A DNA stretch of 64,000 bases from Polaribacter sp. (GTDB lineage Bacteria > Bacteroidota > Bacteroidia > Flavobacteriales > Flavobacteriaceae): contig JAQXEU010000060.1 of the NCBI GenBank assembly GCA_029250685.1, forward strand, positions 41,091 to 105,090, written 5' to 3'. Each line of letters starts with the position of its first letter. The first letter of the stretch is position 1. The position numbers were made by a program, and so were the translations under genes. This document shows, one piece after another, positions 44,095 to 53,312 of this stretch. The notes below the pieces were generated by a model that saw only the letters and a list, made by a program, of their open reading frames with translations, was not told where the DNA came from and ran no database searches.

Positions 44095-45404
44095 AATTTT
44101 GTGCTGTAATTATTGATTTTTACATTTGTAGCCTTTAAGTCAAACATTAAATTGTACAACCCGAAAAATGTTCTATTTATGTAAATAAAATGTTTTGAAC
44201 CTCTGTTTCCATTCATCTCTTTTAACTCTGAACTTTTAGCATATTTTGACCCTAAATCAGCAATTTGTTCAAAAAATGCTGGATCAGAAAAATCAAACTC
44301 ATCTTGATGAAAAGGCTGTGTGAATAAACTTAGCATTTCATGAAATAGTTTTTTAAAAAACACAATTTCTTCATTCGAATCATCTTCTCTTAAAATCTCT
44401 AATTCGTATAATTTATTTTCAAAATATTCTGGGTTCTCTATATTTTCTTCTTTTGCTAATTCAAAATAAGGAATATAAAATTCATCAGGAATTGATTTCA
44501 TACAACCAAAATCAATGACAATCAATTCTCCATTATCATTGACTAAAAAATTCCCTGGATGTGGATCTGCATGAACTTTCTTTAAATGATGAATTTGAAA
44601 CATGTAAAAATCCCATAATGCTTGACCTAATTTATTGGCTGTTTCTTGATGTATCGGTTTGTCTGTATATTCTGATAAATGTATTCCGTCTATCCAACTC
44701 ATCGTTAAAATTCTTTCTGATGAATACTCTTTAAAGTATGTTGGGAATTTTAAATTCGGAATTGATTTACACGCTTCTGAAATTTCTACACTTTGTTCAA
44801 ATTCTAATGAATAATTTGTTTCTTCTGTAAGTTTTTCTTCTACTTCTTTAAAATAGCGTTCAGAATTTTCACCTTTAATGTTAAACATTTTCATAGCGAT
44901 TGGTTTTACCAATGCTAAGTCTGATGAGATGCTTTCTGCGATCCCAGGATATTGAATTTTAACAGCAAGTTTTTCTCCATTGTGTTCTGCTTTATGAACT
45001 TGTCCAATACTGGCAGCATTAACTGAAGTTAAATTAAATTGATCAAAAATTTGTGCTGGATGTTTTCCGAAATATTTTTTAAATGATTTTACCACTAAAG
45101 GAGCAGATAATGGAGGAACTGAAAACTGAGCAAGAGAAAATTTTTCTACATAAGCTCTAGGTAAAATGCTTTTTTCCATGCTAAGCATTTGCGCAACTTT
45201 TAAAGCACTGCCTTTCATTGTTTTTAATCCGTTATAAATGTCTTCAGCATTAGATTCATTTAAGTTTTCTTTTGCTTTTTCTTCTGAGGTTATTAATTTT
45301 TCGCCATAATATTTCATGTAATTAACTCCAACCTTTGCGCCAGTTTGAATTAATTTTGTTGCTCTTTGAATTTTTGATGTTGGAATTCTATCAATTGTTT
45401 TCAT
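44091..45404 (-). CDS. AarF/ABC1/UbiB family atypical kinase
   Basis: A 437-aa protein-kinase-like ATPase. The ABC1 signatures are GLKTMKGSALKVAQMLSMEK, NAASIGQVHKAEHNGEKLAV with the ATP-site Lys, HHLKKVHADPHPGNFLVNDN (catalytic loop) and VIDFGCMKS (metal Asp). The usual KxGQ motif reads KVAQ here, a Gly to Ala change. No C-terminal membrane helix pair is evident. UbiB homologues support quinone synthesis; here its linkage with TetR, flavin reductase, SDR and YceI suggests a stress or isoprenoid role. It lies 5 bp downstream of the TetR gene. Confidence 0.9.
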   Translation of the reverse strand: MKTIDRIPTSKIQRATKLIQTGAKVGVNYMKYYGEKLITSEEKAKENLNESNAEDIYNGLKTMKGSALKVAQMLSMEKSILPRAYVEKFSLAQFSVPPLSAPLVVKSFKKYFGKHPAQIFDQFNLTSVNAASIGQVHKAEHNGEKLAVKIQYPGIAESISSDLALVKPIAMKMFNIKGENSERYFKEVEEKLTEETNYSLEFEQSVEISEACKSIPNLKFPTYFKEYSSERILTMSWIDGIHLSEYTDKPIHQETANKLGQALWDFYMFQIHHLKKVHADPHPGNFLVNDNGELIVIDFGCMKSIPDEFYIPYFELAKEENIENPEYFENKLYELEILREDDSNEEIVFFKKLFHEMLSLFTQPFHQDEFDFSDPAFFEQIADLGSKYAKSSELKEMNGNRGSKHFIYINRTFFGLYNLMFDLKATNVKINNYSTKL

Positions 45405-45409
45405 ATTGG

Positions 45410-46069
45410 CTAAAGTTTAAAATTCATTTTCTCTTTTAGTAAAAACTTACCTAAATCTATAAAGCTCTTTACCGGTGTGGTATTGATGATATCAAAACTA
45501 GCATGAACACTCTTTTCAATGAAAATATCTGTTTTCTCGAAAGAAGAAGAAGTGTCATCCATCCAGAATTTAATAATCATTAAGAATTGAATCCAAAAGC
45601 CTTCCTGAATTCCTTTGTCTTGAATTTTTTCAAATTTTTCCTGTTTAAGATCTAATTTTTCTATTTGTATTTCAAGGATAAACCCACTAAAAGCTTTTTT
45701 AAGTTCTTCTAATTTTTTTAAATTTTTTAATGAGTTTTTACTCTCTTTTAAAGCGAGTAGAACATAAGACCTATTTTCTGTTAAGATTTCGAAAAAAGTA
45801 AAGTAAAAACTTAATAACTTGTTCTTTGCATCATAACTTTTAAAGTCCTCAGTTTTATTTAATAAAGCTGTAGCATTTTCGAAAAATAAAGTAAAAATAT
45901 TTTTTTCTAAGTGCTCAAAAGAACTGAAAAATTTGTAGAACTCTTTTTCTTCAATATTAAGATCTTTTGAAAATTTATAAATCGATGCTGGTTTTTTTCC
46001 TGTTTCTAAAATTGTATCAATATATTTTGATACAATTTCTATTTTATTCATTTCTTTTTTTGTCTCCAT
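45410..46069 (-). CDS. TetR-like transcriptional regulator
   Basis: A 219-aa protein. The N-terminal helix-turn-helix (IEIVSKYIDTILETGKKPAS then YKFSKDLNIEEKEFYKFFSS) resembles TetR but is divergent. The C-terminal ligand domain is helical. It heads the minus-strand operon TetR-UbiB-flavin reductase and faces the SDR gene across 93 bp containing a perfect 9-bp dyad, which is the best candidate for its own operator. Confidence 0.8.
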   Translation of the reverse strand: METKKEMNKIEIVSKYIDTILETGKKPASIYKFSKDLNIEEKEFYKFFSSFEHLEKNIFTLFFENATALLNKTEDFKSYDAKNKLLSFYFTFFEILTENRSYVLLALKESKNSLKNLKKLEELKKAFSGFILEIQIEKLDLKQEKFEKIQDKGIQEGFWIQFLMIIKFWMDDTSSSFEKTDIFIEKSVHASFDIINTTPVKSFIDLGKFLLKEKMNFKL

Positions 46070-46099
46070 TATTCTAAATTTTATTCAAAGATATAAAAT

Positions 46100-46127
46100 G
46101 TTTAACTTATTTATGTTAAAGTTAAAC
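46100..46127. promoter_or_regulatory. Dyad between TetR and SDR genes (candidate TetR operator)
   Basis: GTTTAACTT (46100-46108), 10-nt spacer, AAGTTAAAC (46119-46127), perfect arms. It lies just upstream of the SDR -7 box and 31-58 bp from the TetR ATG, suited to autoregulation and control of both transcripts. Confidence 0.65.
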
Positions 46128-46135
46128 AAAAGTTG

Positions 46136-46143
46136 TAGATTTG
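46136..46143 (+). promoter_or_regulatory. -7 box of the SDR gene
   Basis: TAGATTTG matches TAnnTTTG, 20 nt before the ATG at 46163. The dyad occupies the -33 zone. Confidence 0.6.
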
Positions 46144-46162
46144 AATTCTAAAAATATGATAT

Positions 46163-46846
46163 ATGAAATCTGTACTTATTATTGGAGGAAGTAAAGGAAT
46201 AGGAAAATCTTTGGTTAGTTTACTTCTAGACACAACAAAAATTATATCTATGAGTAGATTCTCATCAGAAATTAAGCATCCAAATTTTAAAGAATTTCTA
46301 TGTGATGTTTTAAATGATGAGCTTCCAGAAATACAAAATATTGATGCAATAGTTTATTGTCCTGGTAGTATTAACTTAAAACCAATTTCTCGATTAAAGA
46401 AAGATGATTTTTTAAATGATTTTTCTATAAATGTATTAGGAGCGGTAAAGGTAATTCAAGAGTACCTTCCTATATTAAAACAGTCAAATACCCCAAACAT
46501 CTTAATGTTTAGTTCTGTTGCTACAAAAATGGGAATGCCTTTTCATGCAAGTGTTGCATCTTCAAAAGGAGCAGTAGAAGGTTTGGTGAAGTCTTTGGCG
46601 GCTGAGTTCGCTCCTTTAATAAGAGTTAATGCAATTGCTCCAACTTTAACAAATACAAGTTTGGCAACTAAGTTATTGCGAAATGATAGATTAAAAGAAA
46701 TGAGTGCCGAAAGACACCCTTTAAAAAAATATTTGCAACCAGAAGAAGTAGCAGAGCTAGCAAGCTTTATTATTTCTGATAAAGCTCAATCATTATCTGG
46801 TCAAATATTTGAAATGGATTATGGAATTGTAAATTTAAAAGTTTAG
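46163..46846 (+). CDS. Atypical short-chain dehydrogenase/reductase
   Basis: A 227-aa Rossmann-fold SDR. The cofactor motif is IIGGSKGIGKSLVSLL at the N-terminus. The usual NNAG element reads YCPGSI, and the catalytic YxxxK is VASSK (HASVASSKGAVEGLVKSLAA), so the Tyr is lost while Ser (MFSS) and Lys remain. It may be a non-catalytic or altered member. Similar Tyr-less SDRs occur in photolyase/cryptochrome neighbourhoods of marine flavobacteria, as I recall. It is divergent from TetR and 5 bp before the Lacal_2735 gene. Confidence 0.85.
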   Translation: MKSVLIIGGSKGIGKSLVSLLLDTTKIISMSRFSSEIKHPNFKEFLCDVLNDELPEIQNIDAIVYCPGSINLKPISRLKKDDFLNDFSINVLGAVKVIQEYLPILKQSNTPNILMFSSVATKMGMPFHASVASSKGAVEGLVKSLAAEFAPLIRVNAIAPTLTNTSLATKLLRNDRLKEMSAERHPLKKYLQPEEVAELASFIISDKAQSLSGQIFEMDYGIVNLKV

Positions 46847-46851
46847 AAAAT

Positions 46852-47019
46852 ATGTTTGGATTATTTAAGAAAAAATCAGAATTAGAAATCTTAAGAAATA
46901 AATATCAAAGTTTGATGGAAGAGTCTTTTATTCTTTCAAAATCAAATAGATCTGCATCTGACAAGAAAATAGCTGAAGCAGAACTAGTAATGAATGAAAT
47001 AGAGTTGCTTACTAAATAA
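46852..47019 (+). CDS. Lacal_2735-type small protein (absent from ORF track)
   Basis: A 55-aa ORF too short for the track: begins MFGLFKKKSELEILRNKYQS and ends VMNEIELLTK. It has the MFGLFKKK start and the SNRSASDKKIAEAE middle of the Lacal_2735 family of small charged coiled-coil proteins in Flavobacteriaceae. Function unknown. It starts 5 bp after the SDR stop, so it is the second gene of that operon. Confidence 0.8.
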   Translation: MFGLFKKKSELEILRNKYQSLMEESFILSKSNRSASDKKIAEAELVMNEIELLTK

Positions 47020-47043
47020 TTTTTATTGATAATTCAATAAAAA
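47020..47043 (+). terminator. AT-rich hairpin after the Lacal_2735 gene
   Basis: TTTTATTGA (47021-47029), 4-nt loop TAAT, TCAATAAAA (47034-47042). It starts immediately after the stop codon. It is AT-rich with no clear T-run following, so it is a weak terminator candidate. Confidence 0.35.
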
Positions 47044-47202
47044 TAGACATATAATATGTAATTCGTATTTTAATCATTTTTATTGCCTTTTGAAATGTGT
47101 TTAGTGTAATTTATAGTTGAAAAAAATAAACACTTCCTTAAGAAAAAATGTAAAAAATTACTCAAATTTTACTACTTTCGCAGTCAATAAAAAGAACAGA
47201 CA

Positions 47203-48504
47203 ATGGCTAGATTCGAATTGAAGTTACCTAAAATGGGTGAAAGTGTTGCAGAAGCAACAATTACATCTTGGTTAAAAGAAGTTGGAGATACAATAGAAAT
47301 GGACGAAGCAATCGTAGAAATTGCGACAGATAAAGTAGATTCTGAAGTGCCAAGTGAAGTTGAAGGAACGCTAGTTGAAATCTTATTTGAAAAAGATGCT
47401 GTTGTTGAAGTAGGAGCAACCATTGCTGTTATTGAAACTGAAGGAGGAGATGTTGTTGCAGTTACAGAAGCAAAAGTAGAAACACCAAAAGAAGTTGTTG
47501 CAGTAGAAAAAACTATTGAGAAAGCAGTTGAAACTGTTTCTGAACCAATTACAAAAACTTCTGATTCAGGTAAATTTTATTCACCATTAGTAAGAAACAT
47601 TGCGCAAGCAGAAAATGTTTCTATGATCGAATTAGAAGCAATTGCTGGAACCGGAAAAGATGGGAGAGTTACAAAATCAGATATTTTATCATATATAGAA
47701 AACAGAAGTTCTACACCGATTAAAACTGTTGAAAAATCAGTTGCAAAACCAGAGAAAAAAGAAGCTGTAAAAGCAGCGCCAGTTTCTGTAAATGGAGAAG
47801 ATGAAGTAATTGAAATGAGTAGAATGGGTAAACTAATCGCCAAGCATATGGTAGATTCAGTTCAAACTTCGGCACATGTCCAATCATTTATTGAAATTGA
47901 TGTTACAAATATTGTAAAATGGAGAACTAAAGTTAAAGATGCTTTCTTAAAAAGAGAAGGAGAAAAATTGACTTTTACGCCAATTTTAATGCAAGCCGTT
48001 GCAACAACAATCAAAAAATATCCTATGATAAATATTGCGCTTCATGGCGATACAATTATCAAGAAGAAAAATATTAATTTAGGAATGGCAGCAGCTTTGC
48101 CTGACGGAAATTTAATTGTTCCTGTAATTAAAAATGCAGATCAATTAAACTTAGTTGGAATGACAAAAGCTGTAAATGATTTAGCTGGTAGAGCTAGAGG
48201 AAATCAATTAAAGCCAGATGAAATTCAAGGTGGAACTTATACCGTAACTAATGTTGGTGGTTTTGGTTCTGTAATGGGTACACCAATTATCAATCAACCA
48301 CAAGTTGCAATTTTAGCACTAGGAGCAATTAGAAAGGTTCCTGCTGTAATTGAAACTCCAGATGGTGATTTTATTGGAATCAGACAGAAAATGTTTGTTT
48401 CTCATTCTTATGACCATAGAGTTGTAAATGGTGCTTTAGGTGGAATGTTTATCAAAACCTTAAAAGAAATTATAGAGTCTTGGGATGTAAATCAAGACTT
48501 TTAA
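47203..48504 (+). CDS. Dihydrolipoamide acyltransferase E2 of a 2-oxoacid dehydrogenase complex
   Basis: A 433-aa protein. Residues 1-80 are a lipoyl domain with the modified Lys in EIATDKVDSEVPSE. A linker and a peripheral subunit-binding domain follow (YSPLVRNIAQAENVSMIELE), then the catalytic acyltransferase domain. Sequence and isolation from pdhA favour a branched-chain or 2-oxoglutarate-type substrate, which I cannot settle. The catalytic HxxxDG motif reads YDHRVVNGAL: His is kept but Asp is Asn. It is monocistronic with a terminator after the stop. Confidence 0.9.
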   Translation: MARFELKLPKMGESVAEATITSWLKEVGDTIEMDEAIVEIATDKVDSEVPSEVEGTLVEILFEKDAVVEVGATIAVIETEGGDVVAVTEAKVETPKEVVAVEKTIEKAVETVSEPITKTSDSGKFYSPLVRNIAQAENVSMIELEAIAGTGKDGRVTKSDILSYIENRSSTPIKTVEKSVAKPEKKEAVKAAPVSVNGEDEVIEMSRMGKLIAKHMVDSVQTSAHVQSFIEIDVTNIVKWRTKVKDAFLKREGEKLTFTPILMQAVATTIKKYPMINIALHGDTIIKKKNINLGMAAALPDGNLIVPVIKNADQLNLVGMTKAVNDLAGRARGNQLKPDEIQGGTYTVTNVGGFGSVMGTPIINQPQVAILALGAIRKVPAVIETPDGDFIGIRQKMFVSHSYDHRVVNGALGGMFIKTLKEIIESWDVNQDF

Positions 48505-48530
48505 ATATCAGAATTATTAATAGATTAACA

Positions 48531-48559
48531 AAACGCTTAGAAATTCTGAGCGTTTTTTT
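48531..48559 (+). terminator. Intrinsic terminator after the E2 gene
   Basis: AAACGCTTAG / CTGAGCGTTT stem (one G-U pair) with AAATT loop, followed by a T-run, 27 bp past the stop codon. Confidence 0.88.
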
Positions 48560-48590
48560 GTTACTTTGGTTTTTTGAATAACTGTAGAGA

Positions 48591-49630
48591 ATGACTTTTG
48601 ACAATCCAATTTTATTTTTTTTATGCTCGCTTGGAGTTTTTAATGGTTTTTTGGTAAGTGTTTATTTTTTGTTTTTTGAAAAAAGAAAACGTACACAAAA
48701 TACTTTGTTTGGTTTTTTGGTGCTAATGCTTTCAATTAGAATTGGAAAATCTGTGTATTCACTTTTTAGTGAAACAAAAGATTTATTGGTCATGCAAATT
48801 GGTTTATCTGCTTGTTTCTTGATTGGCGTATCATTATTCTTTTATTTAAAGTCGTCTGTTGAGAATAGAAAAAAAATTCCTGTTTCTTGGAAAATACATG
48901 TGCTAGTTTTATTCCTAATTGTCCTAATTGTTGGTTTTTTTAAACCCTATAGAATACATATCGATTTTTGGAGAAGTTTTGTTGTGTTTATATACGTTGT
49001 TTGGGGGGGTATATTTTTTTTTCAGGGTTTTTATTACGAAATATTTACAAAAAAATATTTGAGAAGAATATTTACTGTACAACATCTGAGCTATGGTTAG
49101 TTGCTGTTTTTATAGGTAATCTGTTGATTTATTTAGCTTATATAGTTGGATATTTATGGTTGTATTTAGTAGGTACATTAACATTTTCTCTTGTTTTTTA
49201 TGGGTTATTTTTCTTCTTTATGTTTAAAAAAAATAGAGAAACTATATTTAAGGATATTCCTGAGAAATATGCTTCAAAAAAGATTGAAGATGTAGAGGCC
49301 AACTTCTTGGTTGAATCTTTAAATACTGTGATGAAAGAAAAACAATTTCATAGAAACACAAATGTTAAGTTGAATGACATCGCTAAAGAATTACGTATTT
49401 CATCACATCAATTGTCACAATTATTAAATGACAATTTAGGAAAAAGCTTTGCTTTGTTCATCAATGAATATAGAATTAATGAAGCTAAAAAATTATTGCA
49501 AGAAAATAATCAGTTTACATTAGAAGCAATTGGTTTTGACGCTGGGTTTAGTTCAAAATCAACATTTTACGCTACTTTTAAAAAGATTGTTGGTCAAACT
49601 CCATCAGAATACAAAAAACACTTTTCTTAG
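48591..49630 (+). pseudogene. Membrane-bound AraC family regulator, frameshifted
   Basis: Two ORFs (48591-49100 and 48968-49630) together make one about 346-residue protein. The N-terminal part has about five to six membrane helices (FFLCSLGVFNGFLVSVYFLF onward), and the C-terminal part has an AraC HTH (KLNDIAKELRISSHQLSQLL, DAGFSSKSTFYATFKKIVGQ). Frame 1 supplies the text up to EIFTKK; frame 2 supplies SELWLVAVFIGNLLIYLAYI onward. The overlap has homopolymers G7 (49003-49009), T9 (49014-49022) and A7 near 49050, all possible slippage sites. It is either a decayed gene, a programmed shift or a sequencing error. Confidence 0.85.
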
Positions 49631-49644
49631 GTTTTTCCTCCGAG

Positions 49645-49673
49645 TTTATAATTCTGGACACCTCAATTATAAA
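49645..49673. promoter_or_regulatory. Inverted repeat downstream of the AraC gene (possible operator)
   Basis: TTTATAATT (49645-49653), 11-nt spacer CTGGACACCTC, AATTATAAA (49665-49673); perfect 9-bp arms. It lies 15 bp after the AraC stop and 60 bp before the NTF2-like ATG. It could be the target of a local regulator, or a weak terminator without a T-run. Confidence 0.45.
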
Positions 49674-49732
49674 TTATCACTACATTTTTTTATTGATTTT
49701 AGAGATTTGTCAAAATCTTTAAAACAAATAAT

Positions 49733-50161
49733 ATGAGAAATTACATTTTACTTTTTGCGGCAATTTTGAGCTTGCAAATGGCAAATGCACAGTCAGAAGC
49801 ATCTTTAATAGAGAAAACTTTAAAAAATTATATGGACGGAAGTTCATACAACAAGCCAGAAATGTTATTGAGTGCATTTACAGAAGATGCCACTTTATAT
49901 TTAACAGGAAGAGATGGATTTAAGTTGTATGCACCTAAAGAATATGTTGCCCTGTTTAAAAATGCAAAAATTGGAGAATTTAATGGTCGTCTTGCTAAAA
50001 TCTTAGCGACAGAAGTTGTAAAAGATATTGCAACAGCTAAGGTAGAAATTGCTGGTCCTGATAGAAAATGGATCTACATCGATTTGTTTTTGTTAAAGAA
50101 ATTTGAAAATGGTTGGAAAATAATTAGTAAAACTGCAACGCGTGTTGATGATAAAAAATAA
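49733..50161 (+). CDS. Secreted NTF2-like protein
   Basis: A 142-aa protein with signal peptide (MRNYILLFAAILSLQMANAQ). The body is a lumazine-binding/SnoaL-like NTF2 fold: IEKTLKNYMDGSSYNKPEML, then LSAFTEDATLYLTGRDGFKL and WKIISKTATRVDD at the end. Such proteins bind small ligands or act as accessory hydrolases; no catalytic set is identified. It lies between the frameshifted AraC gene and the frameshifted DUF5916 gene, 4 bp before the latter, so it may belong to the same decaying operon. Confidence 0.85.
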   Translation: MRNYILLFAAILSLQMANAQSEASLIEKTLKNYMDGSSYNKPEMLLSAFTEDATLYLTGRDGFKLYAPKEYVALFKNAKIGEFNGRLAKILATEVVKDIATAKVEIAGPDRKWIYIDLFLLKKFENGWKIISKTATRVDDKK

Positions 50162-50165
50162 TAGA

Positions 50166-52327
50166 ATGAAGTTTTATATAACATTTATTTTATCGCTTGT
50201 TTTTACTGTTGCTTACGCGCAGAAATCAACAATTAGTTATGTTGATACTAAAATAAAAATTGATGGTAAGTTTGACGAATCGGTTTGGAGTCAATTACCA
50301 GAATATACAGGATTTTATAATTATGCACCTACAGATATTGGTTTAGCAGAGAATCAAACTTCTGTGAAAATATTTCATAACAAAGAGTATTTGTATGTAA
50401 GAGCAATTTATAATGATTCAACTGAAAAAACTCAAGTTAGTACATTAAAAAGAGATACATCAATTTTTTTAAGTGATGCTTTTGTAATGATTTTAGATAC
50501 TCAAAATCAAGAACAAAATGGATATTTCTTTGGAGTAAACTCTTTAGGGAATCAAACAGAAGGTCTGGTGGGTAGAAGTGGTGAGAATTATGATTTAAAT
50601 TTTAGTTGGAATGCAATTTGGCAATCTAGAGTAATTTTAAACGGAACAAAAAAGCAATATGAAATCGCAATTCCACTAAAATCCTTAAACTTCAATAAAG
50701 ATAATGGAGTTTTTGGAGTGCAATTTTATGTACGTGATATCAAAAATAATTCTTGGACAATATTTAAAAATGTTAAACGCAATTATGCGAATTTTGATTT
50801 ACGTTTTAATGACAAATTTTTAATAGAACACCTTCCAGAAAAGTCTAATTCAAGATTTACAATGACTCCTTCGGTTACTGCAAATTATCAAAAAGATGTC
50901 ACAAATAACTCAAATCAGACTTCTTTTAAACCAAGTGTAGATATTCAGTACAATGTAACTTCATCTTTAAAATTAGAAGCAACTATTAATCCAGATTTTT
51001 CTCAAATTGATGTAGATCAACAGGTAACTAACTTGACTCGATTTGCAGTGAATTTTCCAGAACAAAGAAATTTCTTCTTAGAGAATGCAGACTTGTTTTC
51101 TAACCTTGGTGTGTCTGGAGTAAATCCGTTTTATTCAAGAAGAATAGGTTCAAGTTCTGACATTCAATTTGGATTAAAATTATCTGGAAATATATCTCCA
51201 AAAACTAGAATTGGTGTTTTAAATGTGCAAACTGAAAAAGAAAATGGAGTTGCTTCACAAAATTTTGGAGTGTTTGTTGCCGAACATCAATTATCTAAAA
51301 ACTTTACATCAACGGGTTTTGTAATTAATAGACAGGAGACTGATAAGTTTAGTTTTGAAGACGATTATATTCGAGTTGCTGGTATAAATTTAAATTATAA
51401 ATCCAACAATAATAAATGGACTGGAGTTCTGAATTATGGGAAAAGTTTTAATGATGGGGTTTCTGGAGATAATTCGTTCTATAATGCAAGTATTTACTTT
51501 AATAAAAGAGGATTTAACTTTAATACTTCAGTAAAGAAATTAGATAAAAATTACATTACTGACGTTGGTTTTACGCCAAGATTGTATCATTATGATGCGA
51601 TTAACAATGTTACTATTAGGGAAGGCTATTTACAGACTTCATCTGGAATTGCATATGAAAAATTCTATGAGAAATCTAAAGCATTAAACTCAGTTTGTTT
51701 TTTAAGGTATGGGTTGAACAATTATTTTGATGTAAATGGGAACTTGACCCAATCTCAACATTCGTTTAATTCAGCAGTGTTTTTTAAAGATTTATCAGCG
51801 GTTTATTATGTTTTTACTTTTGATGAAGTAGATTTAAAATATGGTTTTGATCCTTTAAGAAATGGAAATGCTTTAACTCCTGGTAAATATAGCTTTGGAG
51901 TTTTAAAAATTGGGTATAACTCTGCAAATAACCAAAAGTTAAGATATCGTTTTAATGTTCAGAAAGGAACTTATTACGGAGGTGATAGAGCAACAGCCGG
52001 AGCTTATTTAAATTATCAAATGTTGCCTTTTGCAAATTTTGAGTTAGCATATGATGTTAATAAAATTGATTTAAATCAGTTAGGTAAAGAAACGTTTCAT
52101 TTAACACGTTTTACAGGAGAAGTATTCTTTAATAACCGTTTAAACTGGACAACTTATGTGCAGTATAATACACAAAGAGATAATTTTAATGTAAATACAA
52201 GATTGCAATGGGAATATATAAACCGCTTTCTTATATTTATTTGGTATTGACTGACAATTTTAATCAAAATATCACTCGTCAAGATTGGGGAGTTTCTTTT
52301 AAAATGAATTACCGTTTTGATTTCTAA
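50166..52327 (+). pseudogene. DUF5916 / CBM9-like outer membrane protein, C-terminally frameshifted
   Basis: Signal peptide MKFYITFILSLVFTVAYAQ (true start ATG 50166; track start 50142 is GTG). A CBM9-like N-terminal domain follows (VDTKIKIDGKFDESVWSQLP), then a DUF5916 beta-barrel (NFPEQRNFFLENADLFSNLG). The open frame ends at 52250 in RLQWEYINRFLIFIWY. Removing 2 nt from TATATA near 52214 restores YKPLSYIYLVLTDNFNQNIT and ends MNYRFDF at 52327, a normal barrel end. So the last about 30 residues, including the terminal strand needed for outer-membrane insertion, are lost. Confidence 0.85.
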
Positions 52328-52330
52328 ATT

Positions 52331-52363
52331 AAAAAAGTCTCAAGAACTTCTTGAGACTTTTTT
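52331..52363. terminator. Bidirectional terminator after the DUF5916 gene
   Basis: Perfect 16-bp arms AAAAAAGTCTCAAGAA and TTCTTGAGACTTTTTT with a 1-nt centre. It lies just after the restored DUF5916 stop (52327) and just before the convergent aspartoacylase-like gene (52365). Confidence 0.92.
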
Positions 52364-52364
52364 A

Positions 52365-53312
52365 TTATTCAATACTTAAATGAAATAAAGCATCACCCTT
52401 ATTTACAATTGGTGTTTTGTTGATGCAGAAAATATGACAATTAAAAGGGGCATAAATTTTCTTTTTAAATTCCCCAAAAGGATCTTGAATAACACCTAAC
52501 ACTTCTTTCTTTTTTACAAAACTGCCATTTTCAACGCTAATTTTAAACATTCCAGAATGAGATGCTCTTAACCATTTTGCTTTATTTACAAAAACAGGAG
52601 CTTCTCTAACGACAATTTCTCCATCGATTAAACCCAAATGAATTAAAACATTTTTAGTTCCGTTTACACCTTCATTAATAATTTCAGGGTTTAATTCTTT
52701 TGATTTTCCTCCTTCAAATAATAAAACAGTTTTACCCATTTTATGTAGTGTTTCTCTTAACGACTTAGTAATGTTATTAGAAAAAACAATCATTGGTGGA
52801 TTGAATATTTTTGCTAATTCTAATGCTTTAATATCATCTTTATTACAACGAATTTGTGAAATATTATCTCTTTCTCCACCACCAGTATGAAAATCAATTA
52901 CATAATCTACAAAAGGTGCAATTTCTTTGGTAAATTGATATGCAAATTGACTCGCCAAAGAACCATTTTGAGTCCCAGGAAACATTCTGTTTAAGTCTCT
53001 TCCATCTGGAAATTCTCTTGTCTGTATTAAGTATCCAAAAATATTAAAAACAGGAATGCAAATAATTGTTCCGTTTTTAGGTTTGTTAATTCCTAAATTA
53101 ATGATTTCTCTAATGATTCCAACACCATTCGTTTCATCACCATGTATTCCAGCCAATAATAAAACTACTGGACCAGGATTTGTAGAACGCTCAATTATAA
53201 CAGGAACTTTCACAGTAGTCCTTGTGTGTAATTTGGCAACTTCCAAATCTAAAATTGTTCGTTTTCCTTCAGGAATTTCTTTTCCTAAAAGTGTAAATGG
53301 TTTATTCGACAT
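52365..53312 (-). CDS. Succinylglutamate desuccinylase/aspartoacylase family protein
   Basis: A 315-aa zinc carboxypeptidase-like (M14) hydrolase. The zinc ligands are in [20 protein letters not shown] (His and Glu) and [20 protein letters not shown] (His); a catalytic Glu is likely in [13 protein letters not shown]. Such enzymes cleave N-acyl amino acids. Its gene overlaps rimK by 11 bp at its start, and rimB precedes rimK, so the three products may work on the same poly-glutamylated or N-acylated substrate. The true substrate is unknown. Confidence 0.9.
   Translation of the reverse strand: MSNKPFTLLGKEIPEGKRTILDLEVAKLHTRTTVKVPVIIERSTNPGPVVLLLAGIHGDETNGVGIIREIINLGINKPKNGTIICIPVFNIFGYLIQTREFPDGRDLNRMFPGTQNGSLASQFAYQFTKEIAPFVDYVIDFHTGGGERDNISQIRCNKDDIKALELAKIFNPPMIVFSNNITKSLRETLHKMGKTVLLFEGGKSKELNPEIINEGVNGTKNVLIHLGLIDGEIVVREAPVFVNKAKWLRASHSGMFKISVENGSFVKKKEVLGVIQDPFGEFKKKIYAPFNCHIFCINKTPIVNKGDALFHLSIE

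Noticed and set aside
49530-49736. 68-aa plus-strand ORF after the AraC HTH
   Set aside because: Overlaps the conserved HTH end in another frame; no homology or signal.
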